DNA from: Capronia americana | Lineage: Eukaryota; Ascomycota; Eurotiomycetes; Chaetothyriales; Herpotrichiellaceae | Assembly: GCA_016110215.1 (NCBI GenBank) | Contig: JADWQD010000009.1 | Span: 1,862,093 to 1,926,092, forward strand | Length of the DNA stretch: 64,000 bases | Reading direction: 5' to 3' | Shown: positions 10,510-20,705 of the stretch, piece after piece | How positions within the stretch are numbered: the first letter of the stretch is position 1 | Layout of the letters: every line of letters begins with the position of its first letter | Made by a program: the position numbers and the translations under genes | Notes under the pieces: model-generated | Database searches by the model: none | What the model saw: only the letters and a program-made list of their open reading frames with translations | What the model was told of the DNA's origin: nothing

Positions 10510-13500
10510 TCAATGTCCAGGTGGCGCGTTCATAAAGGCGGCGTTGTTGAACGCGTCCTCCTGCTTGACTGTGCCATTGAGGAGGGGACATAATCTTTGG
10601 GAGAATATTGTCAGCAATTTGATTCATAATTTCGGGAACGGGAATAAAGCTGGGGAGTCTGGCAAGGGGGCCCGGGCGGTTGGAAAATGCGTGGACATCT
10701 TTGATGGCGTGATGGTTTTCTCTTATCACCATGACTTCCGCACAACGAGCCACGGGTTGTGCTCGCGTGCGGAAGCAGTGATCTTTCAGACACATGTCCT
10801 CGAGTCGGACAGCAATCGATTAGAGACAAGGGGGTTCCTGTGGCATAAATGACGTTGGGTCCACCGAATTGCTTCTCGAGCCATGGGATGAAGGGCCAAA
10901 ATTGCGCCTTATCGGCTCGAGAAATCGGGCGTGTGTATCAACGCGGATTCAACCTTGCGGTCAAAGGGGAGATCACAGCGTTTGCATAAAGCATTGGACT
11001 TGACTAACTTTTTGTTGGTCTTGATGTGGCCCACTTGACCACAATTCGCACACTTCCTCTGGGTAGGTTGTGTATTCTTCCCGCCACCAGTGAAGGGCCC
11101 ATCCACGTCGGGAGACATCGCGGTGCCGCCGGGGGAAGTAGCACCTCCAAGGGCGGCTTCTTTGTTCTTGTTTCGCTTCTGGCGGCGGGCCTTGTTCTTC
11201 TCGAGCTGCGCAAGGGCTTCTTCGATTCTGCTGGAATGTTAGCAAACAAACGAACTCGCTGTCGTCGTGATAGGAGTGCTTCTTGCCGTTTCCTGTTACG
11301 AGCATCTTGCTCTGCATCACCTGTCGGCGCAATGTCCATGATACTAGAGCATGTAAGCATCTGAGCGTTGACATACGGGCGCGAGCAAACCTTGTGTTTT
11401 CAATCTCTTCCGCTTCCTTAATCTTCATGTACTTTTTGATGACAGCAGGGTCAGTCTCAATGTACTCTTGCTCGACAGTTTCACCATCCTTCGTCTTGAC
11501 TTGACGAACAATCCGCAACACTTTCTGGGTCTGACTACCCACACTGCGTCTGCTGAACGAGGTGGCAGTCTCATCGTCACGACCACGCCGCGAGATGGAC
11601 GGTGTCTGCGTTCCAGATATCGAAGTAGCCCGGATGTTCGATTGACCACCGGCATGCTTGTCTTCTTGTGCATCTACATCGCCGTCCATGTCCAAATCGG
11701 AAGGCTCAATCTTCGATCCGAGGCTTGCCTTTTGCTTTTCCCAGATGCCGCGGATAGACTCTTCATAAGATTTCTGTTGGCGGGCAACGTTGTAGCTATG
11801 CCCACCCAGTTCCTTCTTCAGAGCGATTGCATCCATAGCAGAGCCGCCAATCGGCCTGAAACCACCCTTCATGCTAGTCTTGATGAACGAGAACGCTTCC
11901 CCACGGCCCGATGGATCGCCTTCGCCGAACAACTTCAGCATAGCTTTGCCCTGGGTGGCCTGCATGAAGTTCTTCGATGTCCTCCACGGCGCGAGTTGTT
12001 GTTCGATACTGTCGGCCTCGTTTTCTTTCGTGTCATCTTCGTCATCGTTGTCTGCGTAGCCAGCATCTTGCAGGTACTGGGCACCGACTTGCATCGACTC
12101 TAACAAACAGATGTCCTCTGGTCGGATCAAGGCTTGGATTTGATCTTCGGTGGGTATTTTATCACCGGGTCGCATCTCCCACTCCTTGTGTTCCTTGTTG
12201 AAGACCATGAATTCTTTCATCTTCTGCCGGTTCTGCATGTCTGTCGTATCAGGGAAATGCTTGGTGACCTCCTCCACGCGGATTCGTTGGCTCTTCTTTT
12301 TGCGCGCAATCCGGTACGAGATGGCTTTCAGACGATTCTTGGCGGCGGTCGTCACCATGCGCGAATGGGTCCCAGGAATGGAAACTGAGGGAAGTTCCTG
12401 CCCAACCACGTAGACATTCTCGAGGTTACGTAAGTAGTGAGTTTGACCGTGGACGCCTGTGCTCTCTCTGATGACCAGGAAATCTGTGGGGTTGGGATCT
12501 TGCGAGAAGATTGGGGCTCTGTACATTGAGTTATAGAGTGCAGTCATGGTCTCGCCGGGATCGATATGGCCAAAGATGTGGAATGGAGACTTGTCCTCGG
12601 GCAACAACATCGAGGTCTCGCCGATGTCATGCTTGGGCCGAAAATTGTCGTCTTTCGACTTCTTGCGATAGTAGTTGATGATCTTGTTGCCCATTCCCGC
12701 TTGGGACATCATCGGAGGATGTTCTTCGGAATATTCGAGGAGTATCGTGGAGGAGTTGTCGGCCAGGGAGATCTCTTTCGTCGTCGGATACAGTTCCTTC
12801 GCTGATCGGTTCTTCTGGTGCTTCTTCTTGATTTTGACCGGTTGACGGAACGTGATGGGGTGTCTGAAGTGCATTCTTTTCCGGTGGAAGTTGCGCAGCT
12901 CCTGCAATGAGAGACGCACCTGGAAGTAAGGATACTGGAGACGGATCGCGGGGAGCGAGTGCTCAATGGTCAAGTTGGTGAGCTGACCTCGAACTTTGTG
13001 TTGATGATTCTGCTTAAGAAGGTCATATTCAGCATCGTTCGAGGTCTTAAAGCGGTGTTGCAGGCGGTCCTTGAGTGTCTTGACAGTGGTTGTCTTCTCA
13101 CCCGGACGAGCCTTGGCTCGCGCGGCTTCTAGATCCACCTCTTCCACCAGCAAGTCCGTGTCATTCAAATCCAGGACAACCTTGGTGGCGAGCCTCTGTG
13201 TCAGTCTTTCAGGATCGTCAAGGGACGGGACGTCGATCTGGTGGATTGTGACAATGTCTTGAGGGTCTAGACCGAGGCGACGTTTCTTGCGGGGCTGCTC
13301 GAAGTCGTTGAACTCATCGAAGCCAAACATATCTTCGTCCTCTTCGACAATCCGAGGTCTGATCTCAACCACTTCATCTTCCGAAAGTGCGAGATGAGAC
13401 AAAGTATCGAAATCGGTGCACATAAACTCCAGTTCTTGCATGGAGAGACCATTCGGCAGGGGCTCGTCAAGGTCGGATTCGTCCGAAGACTCCGCCACTT

Positions 13501-14416
13501 CCTGGACAGCCGCATGCTCCCGTGTCCTCACAAAGTCAGTTGCGACTTCTGGTGCAGTGATTGGCACCACCGAGTTAAAGGCCATCTTTTGATCTTGCTC
13601 GATTTCCAAGTTGACTTTGTTAGGGCGGACTTGCTTCGGAGGCTTCGGGGGCGTCTTTCCCTGCCATTTGAACGGTCTCGGTGGGAAGAGTTTGTTGAAG
13701 TACGGGGCCTCTTTGCGTCTGAAGTCAGGGAATTCGAGCTTCAGCCACTCATCGATATTCTCCTGTGCGGTCGTGGGAGCGAAGCCCTTGCCTGATTGTG
13801 CGAATAGCGCCAACTGAATTCTATACTGCGCATCTTCCATCTCATCCAGGTCCGGCTCGAGCATAGAAAGATCTTGCGTGGTGCCATCTCCGTGATCCGA
13901 AGCGAGATCGGACTCTTGATCTCCATCTCTCAGCGGTTTGTCGAGCGGCTTTGAAGCAGCAGTCACCGGTGGAGGAGCGCTGGTCAGGATAGGGCTAGAA
14001 GGACCGAAGAGGTCATCGTCGTCATCGATACCATCCAGAGCGCTCTCTCCGATGCCAGGCAGCAAGTCATTCAGCATGTCTACTTGCGCGTCTTGAGCCG
14101 GTTCTTCGTCGGGTAACAACTCATCATCACCGATGTCTTCGTAGTCGACCGCATCATCTGCCTTTTCACCTTGTTCCAGTTCTCTTTCATTCAGTTCTTC
14201 CAGATTGAACCCTTCCCCACCGGCTTCATTTAATAGCGCACTCAACTCATCGTTGCCTTCTCCGGGGACGTTGAAACTCTGGTCAAAAGGTGTGTTCGGG
14301 GTCGTGTCTGCCAACTCCGCCATATCCGCCATATCTGCCAGTTCTCTCATGTCCTCATCGTCATTACCGAAGAGGTCATCGAGGCCATTAGCCTGCTGGT
14401 AGATGTCGGTAGCCAT
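10510..14416 (-). CDS. TAF1: TFIID subunit TAF1
   Basis: Predicted 1129-residue scaffold subunit of TFIID, which binds TBP, TAF7 and promoter DNA in the nucleus. Four exons on the minus strand: 14416-11391, 11343-11287, 11230-11009 and 10594-10510. The N-terminal 370 residues are acidic, as in the TBP-binding region. The large central DUF3591 domain (about 380-830) includes the FHIFGHIDPGE block near 612-622. After it come EEIENT, PTGDAEQDARN, a basic coiled stretch (LEKNKARRQKRNKNKEAA) and a zinc knuckle: KCANCGQVGH, then NKKLCPLLNG from the last exon. There are no bromodomains, as in other fungi where Bdf1 supplies them. Intron 2 (11231-11286) has a GC donor; intron 3 (10595-11008) is 414 nt. 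Reading exon 3 straight on would end at 10909 and lose the final knuckle cysteine, which is why I joined the distant exon. Confidence 0.92.
10735..10775 (-). other. Stable hairpin inside the long TAF1 intron
   Basis: Outer arms of 9 bp (cttccgcac / gtgcggaag) and inner arms of 5 bp (cgagc / gctcg), with a one-nt/two-nt internal bulge and a 10-nt loop. It lies in the 414-nt last intron of TAF1. I do not see convincing H and ACA boxes around it, so I do not call a snoRNA. Confidence 0.6.
11231..11286 (-). other. GC-AG intron 2 of TAF1
   Basis: 56-nt intron with donor GCAAGA and acceptor ttccag, and a gctaac branch-like site ending about 7 nt before the acceptor AG. Splicing here gives DARNRKR-RIEEALAQLEKNK, matching the basic coil expected in fungal TAF1. 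No GT donor in this stretch gives an intron of usable length in the right phase with an ordinary acceptor. Confidence 0.75.
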
Positions 14417-14856
14417 GGCGGCGGTCTTTGAGAGGAGGGTAAGGTGGAGGCGAAAGGTGGTCTGCGATCACCCCGCAGGACTGAGTTGTTGGTCACTCTG
14501 ACCGCGCATCGCAATCAGACGATGACAGAAATCTTGGGAATATGAGTCATCCGGTTTGAGATTTGGTGATGTTAACGCGTACAATGAAGTGTTGTCTGTG
14601 GTTAAATCGTGGAGAGATGAAAGTTGCAAGATACAGAACGGGTTCAAGTCCGGAAGAGGCAGCGAGCGCAGGCGCCTGACTCGCGTTTTTAGCGTAATTC
14701 GGCACGGCATGACACTCTGCGCAGCCTTGTGCAGCCTTGCCACAGTGAGGCCGAAAATACTCCTCTGGCGGTCACGTCACTCGTCCATCAATTCAATTAC
14801 AGGATATCAGAGGCCAGATGCCATAGCAAACAAGACGGGCGGCGGCAGCAGCCATA
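14417..14856. other. Intergenic: TAF1 promoter and Tgs1 3' end
   Basis: Tandem minus-strand genes are separated by 440 bp. No gene and no distinct motif seen. Confidence 0.5.
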
Positions 14857-15832
14857 TCAGAGATTTTCCAGCTTCAGCGGACTCCAGTCTCCCAAATACG
14901 CACATAACGCCCGGCTGCTCCCCTTGGTGCAATAATGCACAATTTGAGTCTTCTGGTCCTCTCTGACCAGCTTTGCGATCTGTCTCAGATCGCTTGTTCT
15001 CGGCAAGTAGAGCGCTACGCTCGGTGACAGCTTCTTGAAAGACTCGTATAGGTAGCTGAAGGAGTAGGGCTGCATTAACTCGAGATCAAAGACTTCCGTG
15101 TCTCGATAGCGAGGACCTATTCCAACATGTCAGCGAAGATCTCAATGAGTACCGAAGTCACTGACCTCCCCAAGGCGGACTGGCAAATATAACACCCAGC
15201 TTGCTTGCCAGCGCATTGAAGCTCCTCGCCTGCTCGTCCATCTCGGCGCCATCCAGCCCGAGAAGCTTCAAGCAGTCACCTTTCAACCAGGTAATCCGAT
15301 CAGCGACGCCGTAGATCTCTGCATTGTGCTGGGCGCATCTGAGGGTTGCTTCATCTCTCTCGATAGCATAGACTCGCTTCCATTTCCCGGAAAGTGCGAA
15401 AGCAATGGTATTGCCGCCCACGCCGCACATGACATCGAAGATGATCGGTCTGCCAGGCGGCGCGGCTTCTGCAACATGCTGCGCGATCGTGCTTGTAGGA
15501 GTCAGAAAGCACATGCCAAAGTCTGGAGGTTTGACGAGGACGTACTTAGCGACGGACTCATGCGTTACTTCGTACCACGAGTCATCGGTCATCCAGATCC
15601 CATCATCGTATTTGGAGAAAATTGAATAGCCTTGGTTCCAGTACCTGTCGTGGATTAGCAAAACAAGTCATTGAGAATTTGGCTGTTCGCACTTTTGGAT
15701 GTCCCATGGAACCTCTTCGACGGTCTGGTAATGATGTACTCCGGGCGGGAGATCGGTGGAGGAATTCTGCTTTTTCGTGGGAGGCTCATTTGTTGCCTCT
15801 ACCCGCTCGACTCGCTTTCGTTTCTTTCCCAT
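14857..15832 (-). CDS. TGS1: Trimethylguanosine synthase Tgs1
   Basis: Predicted 292-residue SAM-dependent methyltransferase that converts the m7G cap of snRNAs, snoRNAs and telomerase RNA to 2,2,7-trimethylguanosine in the nucleus or nucleolus. Three minus-strand exons: 15832-15693, 15644-15166, 15116-14857, all joins in phase with GT..AG. The N-terminus MGKKRKRVER is a basic nuclear or nucleolar signal. The fold begins at VPWDIQKYWNQGYSIFSKYD, followed by SAM motif FDVMCGVGGN (about 117-126), acidic IERD, GDC, and the catalytic SPPWGGP (about 202-208) that stacks the guanine. It ends with VALYLPRTSDLRQ. This is the compact fungal form without the long N-terminal extension of animal TGS1. 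An upstream in-frame ATG would add about 40 residues with no similarity. Confidence 0.93.
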
Positions 15833-17461
15833 TGTGACTGCCCTTGGTGTGAATACTATTTCTGGTGCCATACAAGCTGTGGAAACGATCTCAAAAATGA
15901 ATCGTGGACACAAGGTTGCAAGAGAGGCGCATCGGCTCCAAGCCAATCGCATGTAAGTAAATCTGCAGCCGGCTCTCCTCCCTAGGCCTAGGGTGATGCC
16001 GCCCTGAACTCCCCCAGCTCGCGCGACTTACTTGGAAGTCACCCGTGTCTCACCTCTGGTGGGCGGTCCGTTGCACCTTGGTTGCCTGCAGGCGCGACGC
16101 CCGCCTACGAGTATGTATTTGACCTTTGGTGGGGGATCGCACTGAGGTCAGTGAGCTATCCCGCATTTCTCTTGGTACATCCCTCTTGGTACATCTCCTG
16201 CCTCCTTGACTCTCGCACCCTACCAAAACTTTACGGGATAATTCCTAAGAAATGAAATGGTCCACGATTTGGCGTCCAGACAAACCTTTGGCATATGCGG
16301 ACTCCCAGCATGCTGACACGGCACGACAGGTTGACGAACCCATGCAGGATGGTTGTTCACCTAATGCTCGTCCACTTCATTCATGGGACCTGGCAATACT
16401 TGGATAGGTATCCCCAAGTGTTTGAAGATTAGCCAGCCAGTGTCCAAGCGGACCGGCCGAACTCGTTCATAGGGCCAAAATGCGATAAAATGCCGCCTTT
16501 TCCCGTCTGCCATTAAGAAGGTAATTAACAAATGAACTCCTGTCATTATTTTGTACGATAACTCTAGCCCACATCCCAACAAGGACTATTCATCACGTCA
16601 GTAACGATCTGGTGGACGGTTTCGGCCCTGGATCTTGGACCGTCGCCGAAGTAAACACATCTGGAGGCCAGCTTTCGACTAGGCTTCGCAAGGGCCTCCA
16701 AGAAGCGGTGGGATCAACTGTGCTTGAAATTAACCCTCTGTCCCCTTATTCCTCAGTACCCGGTGGATCTGCACCACTGTCTGAACGGACGCCTCCGTGG
16801 AGACACAGCCGTCGGAGGTAGTCTTCCACTTGATGTACATCCAAATATCAACCAACTGGTTCTCCGGCTTCGGCAATATCTTCAACCACCATTCTGGCGA
16901 GGCGAAGCATTCCGTTATAGTCGTCGTCACCGCCCTTTCGGAGTAAGTGGATCGGAATGCGCAGAGTCGAGCCGGAAAAGGGGTTTGAGCCTTAGACATC
17001 CAGCGTCTGATTGGGGGAGGATGGGCAGCAGTCGGCCTCCATCCATCAGACAAGCTCTGGGAGCTTCTGAAAGCATACCAACTTTACATCGTTGATATAG
17101 TTCTGTGATTCATTTGAAGAGTTGCACCCCCACGCCGTCCCATCAAGCCTACCCCGGGAAGCAAGAATCGCCCGTTTGTGCAGGAGAGTTCCAGAGCGAT
17201 GATTGGCTGATGGTTTACCAACTCTCCTTCTCAACACGGCATTCAGTCTGTCGGCGGAAGAGTGGATAGGTTCTTATCGACGAGCGACAATGTGCATCAA
17301 CGATTGAGGTGTGTGAGAGAACAGATCTCGGTGTCTCCATTTTGAGGACGATTCTTGAATTAAAGCACCTTACCAAACTCCGACTTCGGTTAACAAGGTT
17401 CTATTACTATACTACATATCCCCCTCTAAAATCAGGGAAAAAAGGAGAAGGAGAAGAAACC
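15833..17461. other. Unresolved 1.6 kb region between divergent genes
   Basis: This separates the Tgs1 and amidotransferase start sites. Three minus-strand open frames (17046-17237, 16730-17053, 16361-16582) follow one another and have somewhat protein-like composition, for example ASPEWWLKILPKPENQ, but I recognise no domain and cannot join them convincingly. They may be a diverged or broken gene. A 13-nt word, ctcttggtacatc, is repeated at 16169-16181 and 16183-16195. Confidence 0.4.
16169..16195. repeat. Direct repeat of a 13-nt word
   Basis: ctcttggtacatc occurs twice with a single-base spacer, about 340 bp upstream of the Tgs1 start codon. Function unknown. Confidence 0.75.
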
Positions 17462-18440
17462 ATGCATGCCCATCCGTCTGCTATGAAGCCTATCACAATA
17501 CACTTTGCGATATTAATCTGCGAAGTTCTTCCACCGCCGATCGCCGCCCTGCGTGGTCCCTTTGATCAGATTTTCCAGACGTTTTTCGACCGTGGGGCGA
17601 AGCGGTTCTTGAAGACCCACGCCGAAGAATATCCCGGCCAGGAGAAGATCCAGGTGAAAACGACGCCCTACAACGTCACGGAGGGCCAGTTGCCAGATGC
17701 GAGGGATCTCGAAGGGATTGATGCAGTAGTTGTCACGGGGAGCACGGCGGGCGCGTATGAGGACATTAAGTGGGTGAAGAAGCTTGGTGCTTTCTTGCAA
17801 AGTGAGTGCGTGTCTTGATTCCCAAGTTCCGAAGAAGGAAACGTCTCGATAAGGAAGAGAAGATTTGTCGACCTGGCCAAGTACAAAACTGACACCGGCA
17901 CCAACAGACACGTACCACGACCACCCCAAAGTGAAAATCTTTGGTAGTTGTTTCGGCCATCAAATCATCAACCAGTCCCTCTTCTCGCACACGGGTGGAC
18001 TCCACGTCATGCCGAACCCGCATGGCTGGGAACTCGGCGTGCAGGAAATCGCCATCACCCCCAAGTTCGCCGCCTGCTTTCCTCGACAATTCCAGTCCAG
18101 TCTTACTACTTCTGCTTCGCCAACACGGATCCAGCTCCAACTCTCGCACCAGGACGCCGTAATCGTCACGCAGAAGACGCAACTACCTCCCGAGTGCGTC
18201 GAGATGGGGTCCAGCGCCCTCTGTAGTATGCAGGGGATGTACGTCCCCGACCGGGTCCTGACGTTCCAGGCACATCCGGAATTTGACCGAGCAGTGAATG
18301 GGGCGTGCATCAACTGGATTGGGGAGTCGACATGGCCGGCGGAGGTGACGAGGGAGTATTTGCGCATGGCGGATCAGGATGATGATGCCGGGCTGATTGG
18401 GGAGGTGGTGATGGAATTCTTGCTTCGGGGATCGAAGTAG
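17462..18440 (+). CDS. Class I glutamine amidotransferase (GATase1) domain protein
   Basis: Predicted 290-residue stand-alone class I glutamine amidotransferase from exons 17462-17801 and 17908-18440 (106-nt intron). Starting at the second ATG (17483) would give 283 residues, and relatives usually start close to the first strand (ITIHFAIL). The triad is complete: nucleophile Cys in FGSCFGHQ (about C128), His and Glu in AHPEFD (about H236 and E238). VVTGSTAGAYED matches the loop that precedes the nucleophile elbow in this family. Such cytosolic proteins resemble the GMP-synthase amidotransferase domain but lack the ATP-pyrophosphatase part. Yeast has uncharacterised relatives, and a gamma-glutamyl hydrolase-like role is possible. 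The true substrate is unknown. Immediately upstream is a purine-rich leader. Confidence 0.85.
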
Positions 18441-19169
18441 TTGGGGATAGTGAAGAGCGGATCGTCCGTCGTCTTGACCTTGAAGTTTCATGGATACTAT
18501 CGCTTCTTTCGGCATTCGAGATTTGATTCATATCATAGATGAGAGATGGGTGATACATATAGATATATATAAAACCGATCCCGTTTCCGGCGATAAGTGG
18601 ATCGAAATACGTCCTCCATATATGGATATACATACACATAGGCATCATGATGAATCGTATCAGAAAGACAATTGTGCTTATGAGACTCTCTCTGTCTGAC
18701 AGATCTGCGCAGACTACCTACCTGGTATGTATGACTGTGGATCAGACAAATGTAATTTCATCTCTCCTTTATTCGCAGAATCGCTCGAGTTGCAATGAAG
18801 GCGATGCATCACATCGAGTCACGGATTGACGACTGTCTGAGTGTTAGACTCGGTCGCCTTCGAATCCTCCGCGACGAAGATGTCCATCAGCTCCGTCTGA
18901 CCAAGTTTAATAGCCAAGTAGAAAGGTGAAAGTAGAGGTGAAGAATAGAGGTAAGAGGAAGGAGACTGGAGGGTGAGAGGAGGGGCGGCCGGTTTTAAAA
19001 GTGATCACGGGTTCTAGGTGAGCCGCACGTGAGCTCCATATAGTTCGCTGCCAAAAAGTCGCCGACAACCCGCGTCACATTTGTTCCTACGCAACTCGTC
19101 GCTTTTTGCTAACTCGCCCATGAGTGTCTTCACAGCCCCCTTTCGAGATTAAACTGCTCGAGCGCCAAA
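18441..19169. other. Intergenic: amidotransferase 3' end and RED promoter
   Basis: Contains AT-rich simple sequence (about 18536-18640) and a CACGTG hexamer at 19026-19031, about 140 bp upstream of the RED start codon, a plausible bHLH site. No gene supported. Confidence 0.5.
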
Positions 19170-20705
19170 ATGGACAACTCTCAGTTCCGGACCCTCCTAC
19201 AAAGCAGCCAGAATGCAAGTGCGCAAGATGCAGCAACCTCTCCGCCAGGCTTCAAGAAGCCAGCGCTTGGTTCAAGAGCCCGCGCATCGATCCCTATGAC
19301 ACCTCGTGCACTGGCCGGGCAGAGTGCCTCGAAAATGTTTGCACAGCAGGTGGCAGATTACCGGAAAGAGCACGATGGGCAACCACCTACGAAGAAGTTC
19401 AAGTCAAGCGTACCGAAAGGCAGTAAACTGGGCTCAGGCTACGAGGATCGCACGCTCGCTCGAAGGGAAGGTGCAGACGATGGCGAGACACAAGATGACA
19501 AGCAGAAACGATTGAAGGCCCTGGAGGAGATGTATAAACTACAACAGATTGACGAAGCCACGTTTGAGCAGCTGAAGAGCCAAATCGGCATCGGCGGAGA
19601 TCTCAGCAGCACTCATTTAGTCAAAGGTCTGGACTGGAAACTGTTGGAGAGGGTACGGCGTGGTGATGATCTAAATAGCGCTCCCCAGCCAGAAAAGAAG
19701 GAAGAAACAGTGAAGGAAGACGTTGACGAAGAACTCGATCATGTGCTTGAGAAGGAGGTTCAGGCCGTGAGCCACAGTTCGCGGAAGCAGCAAGAGAATT
19801 CCAGTACGGAAGCGGACCAGCCCACGACACGCGATGAAATCCTGCGACGGCTGAAAGAGAGTCGAACACGAAGGCAACAGGTCGCTCCTCCCGAGCCAGT
19901 GCTTGGTGATCGCTTCAAGAAGGTGACTTCGGACCAACCGAACAAGAAGAAATTCGTCGAGGTGGTCAATGGGCGGCGCCGGGAGGTCTTGCTCGTCACG
20001 AACAAAGATGGCACGACAAAGAGGAAAACTAGATGGATAGACAAGGAAGAGGACATCCCGAAGAGCGCACAAAATCAACCCCTTGGAATGGAAGTGCCGG
20101 CTGAGTTTCTTGCAAAGCAACAAGCGCTCTCAGCCCAAGATGGAGGCGAAGACGAAGACGACAACATCTTCCAGGGAGTCTCTGATTACAACCCCCTTGC
20201 TGGAATCAATAGTGATTCTGAGGACGGGGACCATGACAAGCCGGAAACGGCGGCAAGAGGAGAGAAGGACACCGCGTCGACCACTAGCAAGCCACGAAAT
20301 TACTTTGCGACAAGCAATCAAGACGAGGAGCCTGAGGACCGCACCAATCCGATTTTGAGAGATCCCACGCTCCTTTCTGCCCTGAAGCGGGCAGCGGGCC
20401 TGCAAAGACGCGATGACGCTGGTGGTGATCAAGCCCTTGACTCGGACCCCACCCGAGCGGCCAAGCAGCAGCAATTGTTGGAGCGGCTGAAAGAACAGAA
20501 CCGGGCAGATGCTGCAGACCTAGACCTTGGCTTTGGGGAGAGCCGATTCGGAGATGACGAGGATGAAGATGGGCCTTTGTGGGAGGATGGTGAAGGATCA
20601 TCGAAGAAGAGTGGACGTAAACGTGGTCCAAAGAAACGCAAGGGTGATAAAGACAACGTCAATGATGTGATGGCAGTCATGCGAGGTCGCGACAGGAAGT
20701 CCTAG
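19170..20705 (+). CDS. RED/IK-like spliceosomal protein
   Basis: Predicted 511-residue intronless protein of the RED (IK) family. In animals and fission yeast-type spliceosomes, RED partners Smu1 and is needed for activation of the B complex. The diagnostic block is in the middle third: YEDRTLARREGADD, a helical EEMYKLQQIDEATFEQL stretch and THLVKGLDWKLLERVRRG (about 155-170), which corresponds to the THLVKGLDFALL region of animal RED. The rest is highly charged and probably disordered, with acidic clusters (DDNIFQGVSDYNPL, DDEDEDGP) and a Lys-rich nuclear signal near the C-terminus. Budding yeast lacks RED, so the gene fits an intron-rich filamentous fungus. Start chosen at MDNSQF, the usual fungal N-terminus. 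Confidence 0.85.
   Translation: MDNSQFRTLLQSSQNASAQDAATSPPGFKKPALGSRARASIPMTPRALAGQSASKMFAQQVADYRKEHDGQPPTKKFKSSVPKGSKLGSGYEDRTLARREGADDGETQDDKQKRLKALEEMYKLQQIDEATFEQLKSQIGIGGDLSSTHLVKGLDWKLLERVRRGDDLNSAPQPEKKEETVKEDVDEELDHVLEKEVQAVSHSSRKQQENSSTEADQPTTRDEILRRLKESRTRRQQVAPPEPVLGDRFKKVTSDQPNKKKFVEVVNGRRREVLLVTNKDGTTKRKTRWIDKEEDIPKSAQNQPLGMEVPAEFLAKQQALSAQDGGEDEDDNIFQGVSDYNPLAGINSDSEDGDHDKPETAARGEKDTASTTSKPRNYFATSNQDEEPEDRTNPILRDPTLLSALKRAAGLQRRDDAGGDQALDSDPTRAAKQQQLLERLKEQNRADAADLDLGFGESRFGDDEDEDGPLWEDGEGSSKKSGRKRGPKKRKGDKDNVNDVMAVMRGRDRKS

Noticed and set aside
10909..11118. TAF1 ending by read-through at 10909 with a second CxxC (ALCKRC)
   Set aside because: The tail is not family-like, and the exon at 10594-10510 restores the conserved LCPLLNG C-terminus in phase.
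11468..12103. 211-residue plus-strand frame inside TAF1
   Set aside because: Antisense shadow of a strongly conserved coding region.
18646..18704. ATGATGA followed about 50 nt later by CTGA, resembling box C/D ends
   Set aside because: The flanks do not form a terminal stem and no guide to rRNA is evident; such boxes arise by chance in AT-rich intergenic DNA.
18850..18880. ttcgaatcc word resembling a tRNA T-loop (B box)
   Set aside because: The flanking bases do not form the T stem and no A box or acceptor stem fits.
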